Source: an uncultured Porphyromonadaceae bacterium
GTDB taxonomy: Bacteria > Bacteroidota > Bacteroidia > Bacteroidales > Paludibacteraceae
Length of the DNA: 41,061 nt
Assembly (NCBI GenBank): GCA_949285425.1
Contig: CASEAJ010000101.1
Coordinates: forward strand, 1-41,061
Direction of reading: 5' to 3'
Part shown: positions 17,154 through 27,879 of the stretch, in pieces
How the letters are laid out: every line of letters starts with the position of its first letter
Numbering within the stretch: position 1 is the first letter of the stretch
The notes under the pieces: model-generated
Told to the model about the DNA's origin: nothing
The model's database searches: none
What the model saw: the letters and a program-made list of their open reading frames with translations, nothing else
Translations under genes and position numbers: made by a program

Positions 17154-18971
17154 ATGAGACTTTTATTTTTTACCGTTTCCTTATTCTTGGTAACAACTAC
17201 CATGTATGCTGCCACTTTGTCTGCCACTTCTTTTGAATGTAATTTCGGTGAGACTGAAGCATCCGTATTTTCTATTGTACCAGGAGACATTTCTTCATTA
17301 GACCCGGCATGTTCATTAAATGTTGAACTTGTAGCAGGTGAAGGCGTTAAAGCGACGTATAATTTCAACTCGGGTTATCCTCAAGGAACTTTTCCTCTTT
17401 TTGATATTGTATTCAACTCGGCCATCGATTTAAGCAATGACGCAACATTGCTGACACGTATCATTCAAGTCCATAACTTCAAAAGTTCTTCAACTGAATA
17501 TTCAGCTTCTTCCGGTGTAAGCGAAATAACAATTAATGCTTACGATGAAGAAAACAACGTATTGAGCAAAAACCTCAGTTTGAAAAATTATAAATATCGT
17601 ACCGCATTAGTTCCAACCAATGCTATAGGATGTTTTTATGCAGAAGATGATTTAAGTAAATTGGCTAAAGTGAAAAAAATAACAGTTTCTGTTACTTGGG
17701 GCAATAATGGTTGGGGAGCCGGGTATGTAATCATGCCTAAACTGAAATTTGGTTCTAATGCTACCGAAGAACGAAGCACTATTTTACAATATGATTTCAC
17801 GACTGCGGTTGACAGGGAAAATACAGATTTTGTTTTTTCGGAAGGAGACAAGTGGGGAGCCTATTCAAGAATTGCCAACAATGACATTGATGCGTTGTAC
17901 ATAACAGAAAATAATGTTCAGGACATTGTAAAAATAAGTCTTTATAAACCTCTTAAAATGACTCATAGTGTAGGGTTCACTCTGAAAGGGAAAGTGGCAT
18001 CTGGAGTTGAAAACCGGGCTATAAGAATTGCACTCATCGATGGAAAAGGAAATACTTTCTTGACTGACCAGTGGGGAAAACCAGAAAATGGATTTGATGA
18101 GATTGAGTTGACACAGGAAATCTTCAATGTATACATGCAAGAGAAATTATGTCCTGAAATAAATTTCGATTTTGACAATATCCGCGCCATTGAATTACAC
18201 GGAAGCAATAAAGTTTCTGAAAGTACCATTGCCATTAAAACACTTCAAATAGGGATGACCGGAGAGGAAGCAACACAAACAACGACCAATTTTAAATATG
18301 ATTTTTCAGGTAATCGTCTTTATAGTCCAATGTACAAATTCTCATCAAGAAGCAATCGCTTTTCCCGTATGATACCTGACCAAATGGAAGTTGAGATAAT
18401 CGGACAAGACAAATGGAATCAATCTTATTTACGGACCGACTTGACGAATACGGTTGACATTTCAACCTCTCCGAAAGTAAAATTTGTTATCGACGCTGCC
18501 AATTTGGATTATACTGATGCGGATGAAACAGTACGGTTCGTGTTAATTGATTCAAATGACAAAGAAGTCGTCATTGAAAAAACACGACCTGATGGAGAAT
18601 TGGTTTTAGATTATACCGGAATGACCGATATTGATTTTACTCAAATAAAATCATTTCTCATGCAATCGACCACTTGGGGAAAAAATGCAACCGGCACGTT
18701 TGATGTTTCTTACATTGAAATTGGATATGATGATAGTAGCATTATAACGAAAAGTGAATCTACATCTGCAGAAACTTTATCAGCTTGGGTAAAAAATGAC
18801 ATACTTTACTTGAATGGCATTGAACCGGGAACCGATTATTCTATTTATATGGTCAACGGTACGTGCATAGAACAAGGTTCTGCCACTTCTGACTTTATGT
18901 GTTGTCAACTTCCTCAAAGAGGCATTTATATAGTGAAAACAGGTTGTGAAACAACAAAAATTATTTATTGA
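17154..18971 (+). CDS. Secreted three-module beta-sandwich protein with T9SS-like tail
   Basis: The 605-residue protein begins with a signal peptide (MRLLFFTVSLFLVTTTMYA). Three modules follow (about 20-197, 200-365, 370-522). They share features with one another and with the protein at 1654: FNSAIDLSNDATLL here against FATPLDLSNDAMLY there, RIALIDGKGN and RFVLIDSNDK against RIRLIDINDQ, and DFTQIKSFLMQS against DLTQIKSLQIQT. The end (about 535-605; LYLNGIEPGTDYSIYMVNG, then QRGIYIVKTG) matches a short T9SS type A sorting domain. It is probably exported and surface-displayed or released, and carbohydrate binding is inferred from fold and context. It follows the HTCS gene by 209 bp, probably with its own promoter, and ends at a bidirectional terminator. 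Confidence 0.7.
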   Translation: MRLLFFTVSLFLVTTTMYAATLSATSFECNFGETEASVFSIVPGDISSLDPACSLNVELVAGEGVKATYNFNSGYPQGTFPLFDIVFNSAIDLSNDATLLTRIIQVHNFKSSSTEYSASSGVSEITINAYDEENNVLSKNLSLKNYKYRTALVPTNAIGCFYAEDDLSKLAKVKKITVSVTWGNNGWGAGYVIMPKLKFGSNATEERSTILQYDFTTAVDRENTDFVFSEGDKWGAYSRIANNDIDALYITENNVQDIVKISLYKPLKMTHSVGFTLKGKVASGVENRAIRIALIDGKGNTFLTDQWGKPENGFDEIELTQEIFNVYMQEKLCPEINFDFDNIRAIELHGSNKVSESTIAIKTLQIGMTGEEATQTTTNFKYDFSGNRLYSPMYKFSSRSNRFSRMIPDQMEVEIIGQDKWNQSYLRTDLTNTVDISTSPKVKFVIDAANLDYTDADETVRFVLIDSNDKEVVIEKTRPDGELVLDYTGMTDIDFTQIKSFLMQSTTWGKNATGTFDVSYIEIGYDDSSIITKSESTSAETLSAWVKNDILYLNGIEPGTDYSIYMVNGTCIEQGSATSDFMCCQLPQRGIYIVKTGCETTKIIY

Positions 18972-19008
18972 ATTCCAGTAACCAACCTTGATTGCTATTA
19001 ACGACAAG

Positions 19009-19051
19009 AATGTCCCCCAAAAGCTAAACAAAAGAACTTTTGGGGGACATT
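19009..19051. terminator. Bidirectional terminator between convergent genes
   Basis: Perfect 15-bp arms (AATGTCCCCCAAAAG and its complement, 19009-19023 and 19037-19051) enclose a 13-nt loop. A-rich and T-rich edges on both sides let it serve the T9SS gene on plus and the aldehyde dehydrogenase gene on minus. Confidence 0.85.
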
Positions 19052-19059
19052 TTATCTGC

Positions 19060-20436
19060 TTACAACAACCGTTTTATCCAACTGAACCAGCGGAAAGGGA
19101 CATACTTCATTGGCAAATCAATCAAAGTCGGAGTCCGGATAACGGCGCGTTCGTTACTGAATGCAAGAAAAGTGCGCCGACCATGATATTTACCCATACC
19201 ACTATTCCCTACTCCCCCAAAAGGCAAATGATGGTTAGCGATATGCATCAATGTATCATTGATACATACCCCACCCGAAGTAGAACGAGATAATATGGTC
19301 CTTGCACAATCATTTTTTCCAAAATAATAAAATGCCAAGGGTTTCTCACCACGATTTATATATTCCAGTACATCATCTATGTTTTCATAGGTCATAACAG
19401 GGAGCAACGGTCCAAATATTTCTTCTTGCATGATAGGGTCATCGGGCACAATATCTTCAAGAACCGTAGGAGCTATATACCGGTCCTGCCTGTCGAACTC
19501 GCCTCCAAAAACAATTTTTCCCCGTTGCAAGAGTTCCAACAACCGTTGCATAGCCCGTTCGTTTACAATGCGGGCATAATAAGGGCTCTGTTGAGGTTCA
19601 TTTCCAAAAAATTGCCGAACAGCCAATTTCATTTCACGAAGCAACGGCTCCTTCACATCACGGTGCACAAACAAGTAATCAGGTGCGACACAAGTCTGAC
19701 CGGCATTGATTGTTTTACCCCACATAATGCGACGGGCTGCAATGGGTAAATTGGCATCTCGGTCAACAACACACGGGCTCTTTCCTCCCAATTCCAAAAT
19801 CACCGGTGTAAGATAAGAGGCAGCCGCCTGCAAGACAGTCCGTCCCAAATGAGGACTACCCGTAAAAAAGATGAAATCAAAACGCTGTTCCAACAATAAT
19901 TGATTTACTTCACGATGTCCTTCCATGAATGCCACATAATTTTCAGGGAATATATCCTGTATCAATTCTTTCATCACTCTATTGGTATTTGGTGCATAGG
20001 GTGATGATTTAAGCACTGCACAACAACCGGATGAAATTGCTCCTACCAAAGGATTCATAAGCAAATGAAACGGATAATTCCATGGAGCTATTATCAAAGC
20101 AATGCCCAACGGTTCATACAATATGGAACTTCGCGACGGGAAAAGATGCAAAGGAGTGGACACCTGTTTCTCTTTAGTCCAACGCCTTAAATGCTTGATA
20201 TGATTATCCAATTCACTCAATACAATACTGATCTCAGTAAGATAAGCTTCTTCTTTCGATTTGTGTAAATCAAGCCACAAAGCATCTTCTATTTGTGACT
20301 CCCGTTGCATGATTGACTTTTTGAACTTTTTCAAACACTGCAATCGGAAATCTATATCTTTCGTCTGATTCGTAGCGAAAAAGTTGCGTTGGCTGTCCAA
20401 TACTCTTTGTATTTGCTCTTGAGTCATCTCAATCAT
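19060..20436 (-). CDS. Aldehyde dehydrogenase (ALDH3-like)
   Basis: With the start at MIEMTQEQ the protein has 458 residues, the length of class 3, membrane-type aldehyde dehydrogenases that lack the longer N-terminus of ALDH1/2. Longer in-frame starts give no plausible family sequence, and ATG at 20427 is also possible. Motifs: IIAPWNYPFHLLMNPL (cofactor and substrate region), FTGSPHLGR (Rossmann loop), VILELGGKSPCVV (general base Glu), NAGQTCVAPDY (nucleophile Cys249), EEIFGPLLPV and LPFGGVGNSGMGKYHG. It oxidises an aldehyde to a carboxylate using NAD(P)+; the substrate cannot be told from sequence. It stands alone between terminators and is probably monocistronic. Confidence 0.93.
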   Translation of the reverse strand: MIEMTQEQIQRVLDSQRNFFATNQTKDIDFRLQCLKKFKKSIMQRESQIEDALWLDLHKSKEEAYLTEISIVLSELDNHIKHLRRWTKEKQVSTPLHLFPSRSSILYEPLGIALIIAPWNYPFHLLMNPLVGAISSGCCAVLKSSPYAPNTNRVMKELIQDIFPENYVAFMEGHREVNQLLLEQRFDFIFFTGSPHLGRTVLQAAASYLTPVILELGGKSPCVVDRDANLPIAARRIMWGKTINAGQTCVAPDYLFVHRDVKEPLLREMKLAVRQFFGNEPQQSPYYARIVNERAMQRLLELLQRGKIVFGGEFDRQDRYIAPTVLEDIVPDDPIMQEEIFGPLLPVMTYENIDDVLEYINRGEKPLAFYYFGKNDCARTILSRSTSGGVCINDTLMHIANHHLPFGGVGNSGMGKYHGRRTFLAFSNERAVIRTPTLIDLPMKYVPFRWFSWIKRLL

Positions 20437-20569
20437 AATAAAACAAATTCGATTTAGTGAATGTCTGATACTATATGTTACTCCTACAAGAATTAGCACG
20501 CGCAATTCGTTAATAAATGAACTGCAAAATATTTTTTAAATAGCCGAAACACATTTCTCATGAAAAAAG

Positions 20570-20594
20570 AAGCCTCGGAACAAATCCGAGGCTT
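20570..20594 (-). terminator. Rho-independent terminator of ppdK
   Basis: Ten-bp arms (AAGCCTCGGA and complement) with a 5-nt loop. On the minus strand the stem is followed by TCTTTTTTCA. It lies 30 bp beyond the ppdK stop. Confidence 0.85.
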
Positions 20595-20623
20595 TCTTTA
20601 CAAATCCACTCGTTAAAAAAACA

Positions 20624-23350
20624 TTATGCTTCTTCCAACGCAGCCTGCGCCGCGGCCAAACGTGCAATAGGCACACGGAACGGAGAACAACTTACATAGT
20701 TCAATCCAACCCGGTGACAGAACTTCACGGATGAAGGTTCACCTCCGTGCTCTCCACAGATGCCGCACTTCAAGTCAGGACGGACTGAACGACCTTTTTC
20801 TACAGCCATTTCAACTAATTGCCCTACCCCGTTTTGGTCAAGTACCTGGAATGGGTCAACTTTAAGAATCTTCTTTTCAAGATATACAGGCAAGAATGAA
20901 GCTATATCATCACGAGAATAACCGAATGTCATCTGTGTCAAGTCGTTTGTACCGAATGAGAAATATTCCGCACGTGATGCAATACGGTTTGCAGTAAGTG
21001 CTGCACGAGGAATTTCAATCATAGTCCCGACTTTGAATGGTATTTCAACCCCTTCCTGTTCAAACAATTCTGCAGCAGCCTTACGAATTACTTTTTCCTG
21101 AGCCTCAAATTCATATAAAATACCTGTAAGAGGAACCATGATTTCAGGTTGAGGATCGTAGCCTTCTTTCTTGAGTTCAATAGCAGCTCCAAGTATGGCC
21201 TTAGTCTGCATTTCTGTGATTTCAGGATAAGTATTTCCCAGACGACAACCGCGGTGACCAAGCATTGGGTTATGTTCACACAAACTTTCTACTCTTTGAC
21301 GGATATATTCCACTGTTACACCCATAGCTTGAGCCATTTCTTCCTGACCTTTCAAATCGTGTGGAACAAATTCGTGCAAAGGCGGGTCAAGTAAACGAAC
21401 ATTGACCGGGCAACCATCCATGGCTTTGAAAATTCCTTTGAAGTCTGCTTTCTGATATGGCAAAAGTTTTGCAAGAGCATTCTTACGTCCTTCTTCATCT
21501 TTAGCAAGAATCATTTCGCGCATGGCCACAATCTTCTGATTTTCGAAGAACATATGTTCTGTACGGCACAAACCGATACCTACAGCACCAAAACCGCGAG
21601 CGACTTCCGCATCTCTTGGTGTATCGGCATTTGTACGAACTTTAAGTTTTGTATATTTGTCACACAAGTTCATAAGTTTTGCAAAGTCACCGGACAATTC
21701 AGCGGCTTTTGTCTGAACCTGACCCAAATACACATCTCCTGTACTTCCGTTCAATGAAATATAGTCACCTTCCTTTATAATTGTTCCATCTATTTCAATC
21801 GTACGGGCTTTATAATCAATATTAAGAGCTCCTGCTCCCGACACACAGCATTTACCCATACCCCTTGCCACAACAGCCGCATGCGATGTCATGCCTCCAC
21901 GAGCCGTAAGGATACCTTCTGCAGCAGTCATACCAGCAAGGTCTTCAGGAGAAGTTTCGATTCGTACAAGTATAACCCTATGACCATCTGCACGCCACTG
22001 AGCCGCATCTTCTGCAAAAAATACCACCTGACCACAAGCCGCACCCGGAGATGCAGGAAGCCCCCTAGTCAGAGTTTTCGCTGTACGAAGAGCATCTTTG
22101 TCGAATATAGGGTGAAGAAGTTCGTCAAGTTTGTTTGGCTCGCAACGTGTAATAGCGGTCTTTTCGTCGATGATGCCTTGTTCAAGCATTTCCATTGCAA
22201 TACGAACCATAGCAGCACCCGTACGCTTACCGTTACGAGTCTGAAGGAACCAAAGTTTACCTTCTTGAACTGTGAATTCCATATCCTGCATATCGTGATA
22301 ATGGTTTTCAAGTTTTGTCTGTAAAGCGTCAAGTTCTTTATAGATTTCAGGCATTGCTTCTTCCATCGAAGGATATTTAGCACAACGTTCTTCTTCTGAA
22401 ATACCCTGAAGGGCTGCCCATCTCTGTGAGCCGATTTTTGTAATCTGCTGTGGAGTACGAATGCCTGCTACCACATCCTCACCCTGAGCGTTGATAAGAT
22501 ATTCACCGTTGAACAAGTCTTCACCTGTTGCGGCATCACGAGAAAAAGCTACACCTGTAGCGGATGTTTCGCCCATATTGCCAAACACCATTGCCTGAAC
22601 GTTTACAGCAGTACCCCACTCCGCTGGTATTCCTTCCATCTTACGATAAAGGATAGCACGTTCATTCATCCAGGAATCGAACACAGCACAGATAGCTCCC
22701 CACAACTGTTCGTAAGCACATGAAGGAAAGTCTTTTCCTGTCTGAGCCTTAACAGCAGCCTTGAAACGGACAACAAGTTCCTTAAGATCTTCTACTTTAA
22801 GTTCGTTATCCAGACGTACACCTTTAGCTTCTTTTACATCTTCTATAATGGCTTCAAACGGATCGATATCTTCTTTATTTGTCGGCTTCATTCCGAGAAC
22901 GACATCGCCATACATTTGTACAAAACGACGGTATGAATCCCACGCGAAACGTTCGTTTCCGGTCTTTCGTGCAAGTCCTTCAACAACTTCATCGTTAAGA
23001 CCAAGATTGAGAATTGTATCCATCATCCCCGGCATTGAAGCACGTGCACCAGAACGAACTGACACCAACAATGGATTTTCCACATCGCCAAACTTGGAAT
23101 TCATCAATTTTTCCACTCCTGCTATGGCTTGTTCCACATCCGATTTCAGCAATTCGACAACCTTATCTCTGCCCAACTGATAATATTCACTACACACATC
23201 TGTCGTAATAGTGAAACCAGGAGGTACTGGTACTCCGATTAAGTTCATCTCTGCCAAATTAGCACCTTTGCCACCCAACAGATTTCTCATGTCAGCCTTA
23301 CCTTCGGCTTTACCATTACCGAACGTGTAAACTCTTTTTGTGTTGCTCAT
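20624..23350 (-). CDS. ppdK: Pyruvate, phosphate dikinase
   Basis: The 908-residue protein is full length for the family. It interconverts ATP + phosphate + pyruvate and AMP + PPi + phosphoenolpyruvate in the cytoplasm. The N-terminal ATP-grasp domain begins KRVYTFGNGKAEGKADMRNLLGGKGANLAEM; the swivelling domain has the phospho-His in GGMTSHAAVVARGMG (His490); the C-terminal PEP/pyruvate barrel shows GIGLCRTEHMFF, MIEIPRAALTANRIA, EYFSFGTNDLTQMTFGYSRDD and CGICGEHGGEPSSV. In anaerobic Bacteroidales this enzyme lets PPi drive the bottom of glycolysis. It is a single-gene unit with its own promoter and terminator. Confidence 0.98.
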   Translation of the reverse strand: MSNTKRVYTFGNGKAEGKADMRNLLGGKGANLAEMNLIGVPVPPGFTITTDVCSEYYQLGRDKVVELLKSDVEQAIAGVEKLMNSKFGDVENPLLVSVRSGARASMPGMMDTILNLGLNDEVVEGLARKTGNERFAWDSYRRFVQMYGDVVLGMKPTNKEDIDPFEAIIEDVKEAKGVRLDNELKVEDLKELVVRFKAAVKAQTGKDFPSCAYEQLWGAICAVFDSWMNERAILYRKMEGIPAEWGTAVNVQAMVFGNMGETSATGVAFSRDAATGEDLFNGEYLINAQGEDVVAGIRTPQQITKIGSQRWAALQGISEEERCAKYPSMEEAMPEIYKELDALQTKLENHYHDMQDMEFTVQEGKLWFLQTRNGKRTGAAMVRIAMEMLEQGIIDEKTAITRCEPNKLDELLHPIFDKDALRTAKTLTRGLPASPGAACGQVVFFAEDAAQWRADGHRVILVRIETSPEDLAGMTAAEGILTARGGMTSHAAVVARGMGKCCVSGAGALNIDYKARTIEIDGTIIKEGDYISLNGSTGDVYLGQVQTKAAELSGDFAKLMNLCDKYTKLKVRTNADTPRDAEVARGFGAVGIGLCRTEHMFFENQKIVAMREMILAKDEEGRKNALAKLLPYQKADFKGIFKAMDGCPVNVRLLDPPLHEFVPHDLKGQEEMAQAMGVTVEYIRQRVESLCEHNPMLGHRGCRLGNTYPEITEMQTKAILGAAIELKKEGYDPQPEIMVPLTGILYEFEAQEKVIRKAAAELFEQEGVEIPFKVGTMIEIPRAALTANRIASRAEYFSFGTNDLTQMTFGYSRDDIASFLPVYLEKKILKVDPFQVLDQNGVGQLVEMAVEKGRSVRPDLKCGICGEHGGEPSSVKFCHRVGLNYVSCSPFRVPIARLAAAQAALEEA

Positions 23351-23411
23351 ATTCTTTTGATTGTTAGATATAAAAATTTCTTTTTGGATTAGAATCCTGT
23401 TTTAATTGGAA

Positions 23412-23441
23412 CAAAGATAGGATATTTTTATTAAAAACAAA
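23412..23441 (-). promoter_or_regulatory. Bacteroidetes-type promoter of ppdK
   Basis: Read on the minus strand, TTTG (23441-23438), then 18 nt, then TATCTTTG (23419-23412) fits the -33/-7 consensus of primary-sigma promoters in this phylum. The -7 box is 61 bp before the ppdK start codon. Confidence 0.7.
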
Positions 23442-23480
23442 ATAAAGAACACCATTATCAATGGCCCACAAACAAAAAAA

Positions 23481-23510
23481 GCGTCCGGTCGGACTTTACC
23501 GACCGGACGC
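23481..23510 (-). terminator. Rho-independent terminator of groEL
   Basis: Perfect 12-bp GC-rich arms (GCGTCCGGTCGG and complement) with a 6-nt loop, followed on the minus strand by TTTTTTTG. It lies 27 bp beyond the groEL stop. Confidence 0.88.
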
Positions 23511-23537
23511 TGTCAAGATTTTTCAACAGTTTGGGAT

Positions 23538-25181
<1,644 letters not shown>

Positions 25182-25204
25182 TTATGTTCTTTTTCTCTTT
25201 ATCA

Positions 25205-25474
25205 TTAAATGATGGCTAAAATATCCGATTGACGCATGATCAAATACTTTTCACCTTCCCATTCCAACTCGGTTCCTGCGTATTTTCCATACAGCACATT
25301 GTCACCTACGGCAACAACCATTTCTTCATCTTTTGTTCCTTTTCCTACCGCAAGCACTTCACCTTTCAAGGGTTTTTCTTTTGCCGAATCCGGAATGATA
25401 ATTCCTCCAACTGTTTTTTGTTCAGCCGGTGCCGGTTTTACCAACACGCGATCTGCTAAAGGTTTAATGTTCAT
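25205..25474 (-). CDS. groS: Co-chaperonin GroES (Hsp10)
   Basis: The 89-residue protein is the normal length. It forms the seven-membered lid of the GroEL folding chamber. Recognised by [20 protein letters not shown], the mobile loop [20 protein letters not shown] that contacts GroEL, and [20 protein letters not shown]. It is the first gene of the groES-groEL operon. No CIRCE element (TTAGCACTC-N9-GAGTGCTAA) is visible in the 141 bp upstream. Confidence 0.98.
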   Translation of the reverse strand: MNIKPLADRVLVKPAPAEQKTVGGIIIPDSAKEKPLKGEVLAVGKGTKDEEMVVAVGDNVLYGKYAGTELEWEGEKYLIMRQSDILAII

Positions 25475-25537
25475 ATCTTTTTATGTTTAATTAATTATGT
25501 TTGTATTTACAACGACTGCCTCTTGCATATTCTATGC

Positions 25538-25571
25538 CAATAATATTTATAGAAAATATGGCAGAAAACAA
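25538..25571 (-). promoter_or_regulatory. Possible groES promoter
   Basis: On the minus strand TTG (25571-25569) and TATTATTG (25545-25538, one mismatch to TAnnTTTG) are 23 nt apart, 64 bp before groES. The spacing is longer than at the better promoters here, so the call is weak. Confidence 0.25.
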
Positions 25572-25615
25572 CTTACAGAGAGAAGAAATTTAGCGACAAC
25601 AACACTGACAAGTTG

Positions 25616-26506
25616 TCACTTTCGAGAGCAATGACACAAAAAAAGTAATTTATAAATATCAAATGCACGCAAAGACGGAGTTGCCGACAACAAATTTCGC
25701 CTCAAAGCGGGTGCCAAACATTTATATGCCCAAGCACCCATTCGGTCCAATTTCCAACGCCTCAAACAAAGAAAGGAATACAGCAACTTCGACTCGTGAA
25801 TCAAAAATGGATAATGTCCTGTAAGAAACAAAGCATATAAATTATTCAAGCCATTCTCCGTTTTCTTCAAAAACACAGTGTTCTCATCCAGTCCTTTGTG
25901 TATAAGCGGATTTTCTATATGCAATACTTCATAGCCCAGTTCTACCAAACTATGTGCAAACACCGTATCTTCATACCCATAACCGCGTATGGATTCATCA
26001 AAACGTATCCGCTTGAATATTGACTTTGAAATCAAAAAATTGAAAGTCGTAAACACTTTATAGCGTGACTTGCTCCGGTCCTTGGCAGAGCGGGCCTCAC
26101 GTTCCCTACCATATTTCAATCTCAAACTATATGACGGATTATTTTCTTTTTCATCATAAGCAGTTCCTCCGATGACCACACAATCCTCATGACAGAACGA
26201 CAAGTACTTTTGAATGAAAAATTCATTATCCACTTCCGCATCGCAATCCAAAAACAACAAATGGTCATATCGAGCAGTATCAGCCAACTTGTTACGAATG
26301 GCGGAACGCCCTATATTGCTTTCCAAACAGATATACACACAGTTTGACAATTGCCCGACTTCCCTGTTCTTTTCCAGACACAAAGTAGAGCCATCTTCCA
26401 TCACAATGATTTCAAAATCGACCAAAGCTTCAATCAATTGCCTGTGCAGTTCATTGACCAATGCCGTCACATCATAATTATATACAGGAATAAGAACCGA
26501 TAGCAT
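25616..26506 (-). CDS. Family 2 glycosyltransferase
   Basis: The 296-residue protein has the GT-A fold of GT2 enzymes: MLSVLIPVYNYD at the start, the acidic strand FEIIVMEDGS, an NIGRSAIRN helix, and the metal-binding LFLDCDAEVDNEF. The ordered GYGYEDTVFAHSLVELGY in the second half places the likely catalytic acidic residues. No membrane helix is evident, so it acts at the cytoplasmic face. It probably adds one sugar from a nucleotide donor to a growing polysaccharide or glycolipid. It follows the next glycosyltransferase gene by 4 bp, so they form an operon. Confidence 0.88.
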   Translation of the reverse strand: MLSVLIPVYNYDVTALVNELHRQLIEALVDFEIIVMEDGSTLCLEKNREVGQLSNCVYICLESNIGRSAIRNKLADTARYDHLLFLDCDAEVDNEFFIQKYLSFCHEDCVVIGGTAYDEKENNPSYSLRLKYGREREARSAKDRSKSRYKVFTTFNFLISKSIFKRIRFDESIRGYGYEDTVFAHSLVELGYEVLHIENPLIHKGLDENTVFLKKTENGLNNLYALFLTGHYPFLIHESKLLYSFLCLRRWKLDRMGAWAYKCLAPALRRNLLSATPSLRAFDIYKLLFLCHCSRK

Positions 26507-26510
26507 AAAG

Positions 26511-27737
26511 TCATTTCTCCATGAAAAGTTTTTCTAAAATTTCCGCTCCTTTCCGGCGGGAATAATCCAAACGCCTGGATTCCGGAACCGTTCCGGAAAC
26601 ATAACCATTCTGTTTCCACTCCGCATATTTTTCAAGCAGAAAACGTTCCACTTCCTCCACGTTCGAAGTGGCAAGCCCTGCATGAGCCTCATTGACCAAC
26701 AGAGACAAATTGTCTTGGTTGTCCGGAATGGACAATACCGGTCGGTTGGCACCGATGGCCTCAAAAAATTTAGTGGTCATAATGCCGAAATAACGCTTTT
26801 CAGTCTGTAAATTGCTCAACACCAAAAGCACCGAACTTTTATTCATAGCCTCCAACACCTGAGCGGGCAAAACAAAAGGCAAACATTCCACCCGATCTTC
26901 CAATCCATACTCCACTGCCATATTGTTTATAATGTCTCTTGATTGATTATCCACATACCATTTCATCGTCAACTCATCCACAAATGGATTTTTCTTTTCC
27001 TTCAACCGTTGTACTGCCTCAAACAACAAACGAGGATTGCGTATCTTTTCATTAAACACCTGTCCAAAATAAGAAACCACAAAGCGTGACTCTTTTTTTA
27101 CTTCCGGATAAAATATCTTTTCATCAAAACCATTATAAATCAAATGTGTATTGGCATTATACCGTGACAAAGTCTGCACATGCCAAGGAGATACCGTGGT
27201 CACGGCAAATGCCTTTTTCAACACCCGATTTCTTCTATACACAGATATTTTTTTATACAATGCAAACAACTGCTTCCCCAAAAATTTTGGCGGTTTATGC
27301 ATCAAATAATGATTGTCATCCGGTGATTGTTCTGCTATATCTCTCAAATCCACAAAAAGAGGCAGCCGAAGTTTACGGGAAACCCTACATGCCGTTGTCA
27401 ACGGGAATGTAAAAAATGAACTTGTAAATACCGCATCATAGTTTTCCTTTTCCCATAAAGGTTTTGATTTTCTATAAAAATAATACCCCTTATAATCAAA
27501 CAAAACACCCAAGACAAATTTCAACAGCCACTCCAGTTTCCCCATACGCCCTTGCCTTTTATAATATTGTACAGGAAATGCACGTACCCCATCCGGGATG
27601 TACTGTTCATGGCCGGAAGCTTCCAACACATAATCTATTTGCCAACCCCTTTCCATCAAATACGTACAAAAATAGCGTACACGAGGTATATAAGCAGGAG
27701 GCATCAAAGCCTCTCCGAATATAAGCACTTTCATCAA
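26511..27737 (-). CDS. GT4-like glycosyltransferase (GT-B fold)
   Basis: The 408-residue protein has a two-domain GT-B layout. The N-terminal half opens MKVLIFGEALMPPAYIPRVRYF and contains LPLFVDLRDIAEQ; the linker TTVSPWHVQTLSRYNANTHLIYNGFDEKIF is typical of GT4 proteins. The C-terminal half has SYFGQVFNEKIRNPRLLFEAV, VECLPFVLPAQVLEAMNKSSVLLVL and FFEAIGANRPVLSIP, which form the donor-nucleotide site. A membrane-associated segment may exist near 75-90. It would transfer a sugar in surface polysaccharide or O-glycan synthesis; the acceptor is unknown. It is the first gene of a two-gene operon. Confidence 0.85.
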   Translation of the reverse strand: MMKVLIFGEALMPPAYIPRVRYFCTYLMERGWQIDYVLEASGHEQYIPDGVRAFPVQYYKRQGRMGKLEWLLKFVLGVLFDYKGYYFYRKSKPLWEKENYDAVFTSSFFTFPLTTACRVSRKLRLPLFVDLRDIAEQSPDDNHYLMHKPPKFLGKQLFALYKKISVYRRNRVLKKAFAVTTVSPWHVQTLSRYNANTHLIYNGFDEKIFYPEVKKESRFVVSYFGQVFNEKIRNPRLLFEAVQRLKEKKNPFVDELTMKWYVDNQSRDIINNMAVEYGLEDRVECLPFVLPAQVLEAMNKSSVLLVLSNLQTEKRYFGIMTTKFFEAIGANRPVLSIPDNQDNLSLLVNEAHAGLATSNVEEVERFLLEKYAEWKQNGYVSGTVPESRRLDYSRRKGAEILEKLFMEK

Positions 27738-27756
27738 CCTACAAATTAAAGACGTA

Positions 27757-27764
27757 CAAAAGTA
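27757..27764 (-). promoter_or_regulatory. Candidate -7 box for the glycosyltransferase pair
   Basis: TACTTTTG on the minus strand matches TAnnTTTG and lies 19 bp before the ATG at 27737. No good -33 element accompanies it. Confidence 0.35.
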
Positions 27765-27798
27765 AAAAAAACGAATAACAGATACACATTATAGTCCA

Positions 27799-27835
27799 TT
27801 TGAATTTACACAAAAGCAATTATTAATTAAATTTG
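27799..27835 (+). promoter_or_regulatory. Candidate promoter of the epimerase gene with overlapping palindrome
   Basis: TTTG (27799-27802) and TAAATTTG (27828-27835) lie 25 nt apart, longer than the usual 19. The -7 box overlaps the perfect 14-bp palindrome AATTTGCGCAAATT (27830-27843), a possible operator. The ATG follows 44 bp after the box. Confidence 0.4.
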
Positions 27836-27879
27836 CGCAAATTATTCTTGGTCATATTAAGATTAAGCAAAAAAGACAG

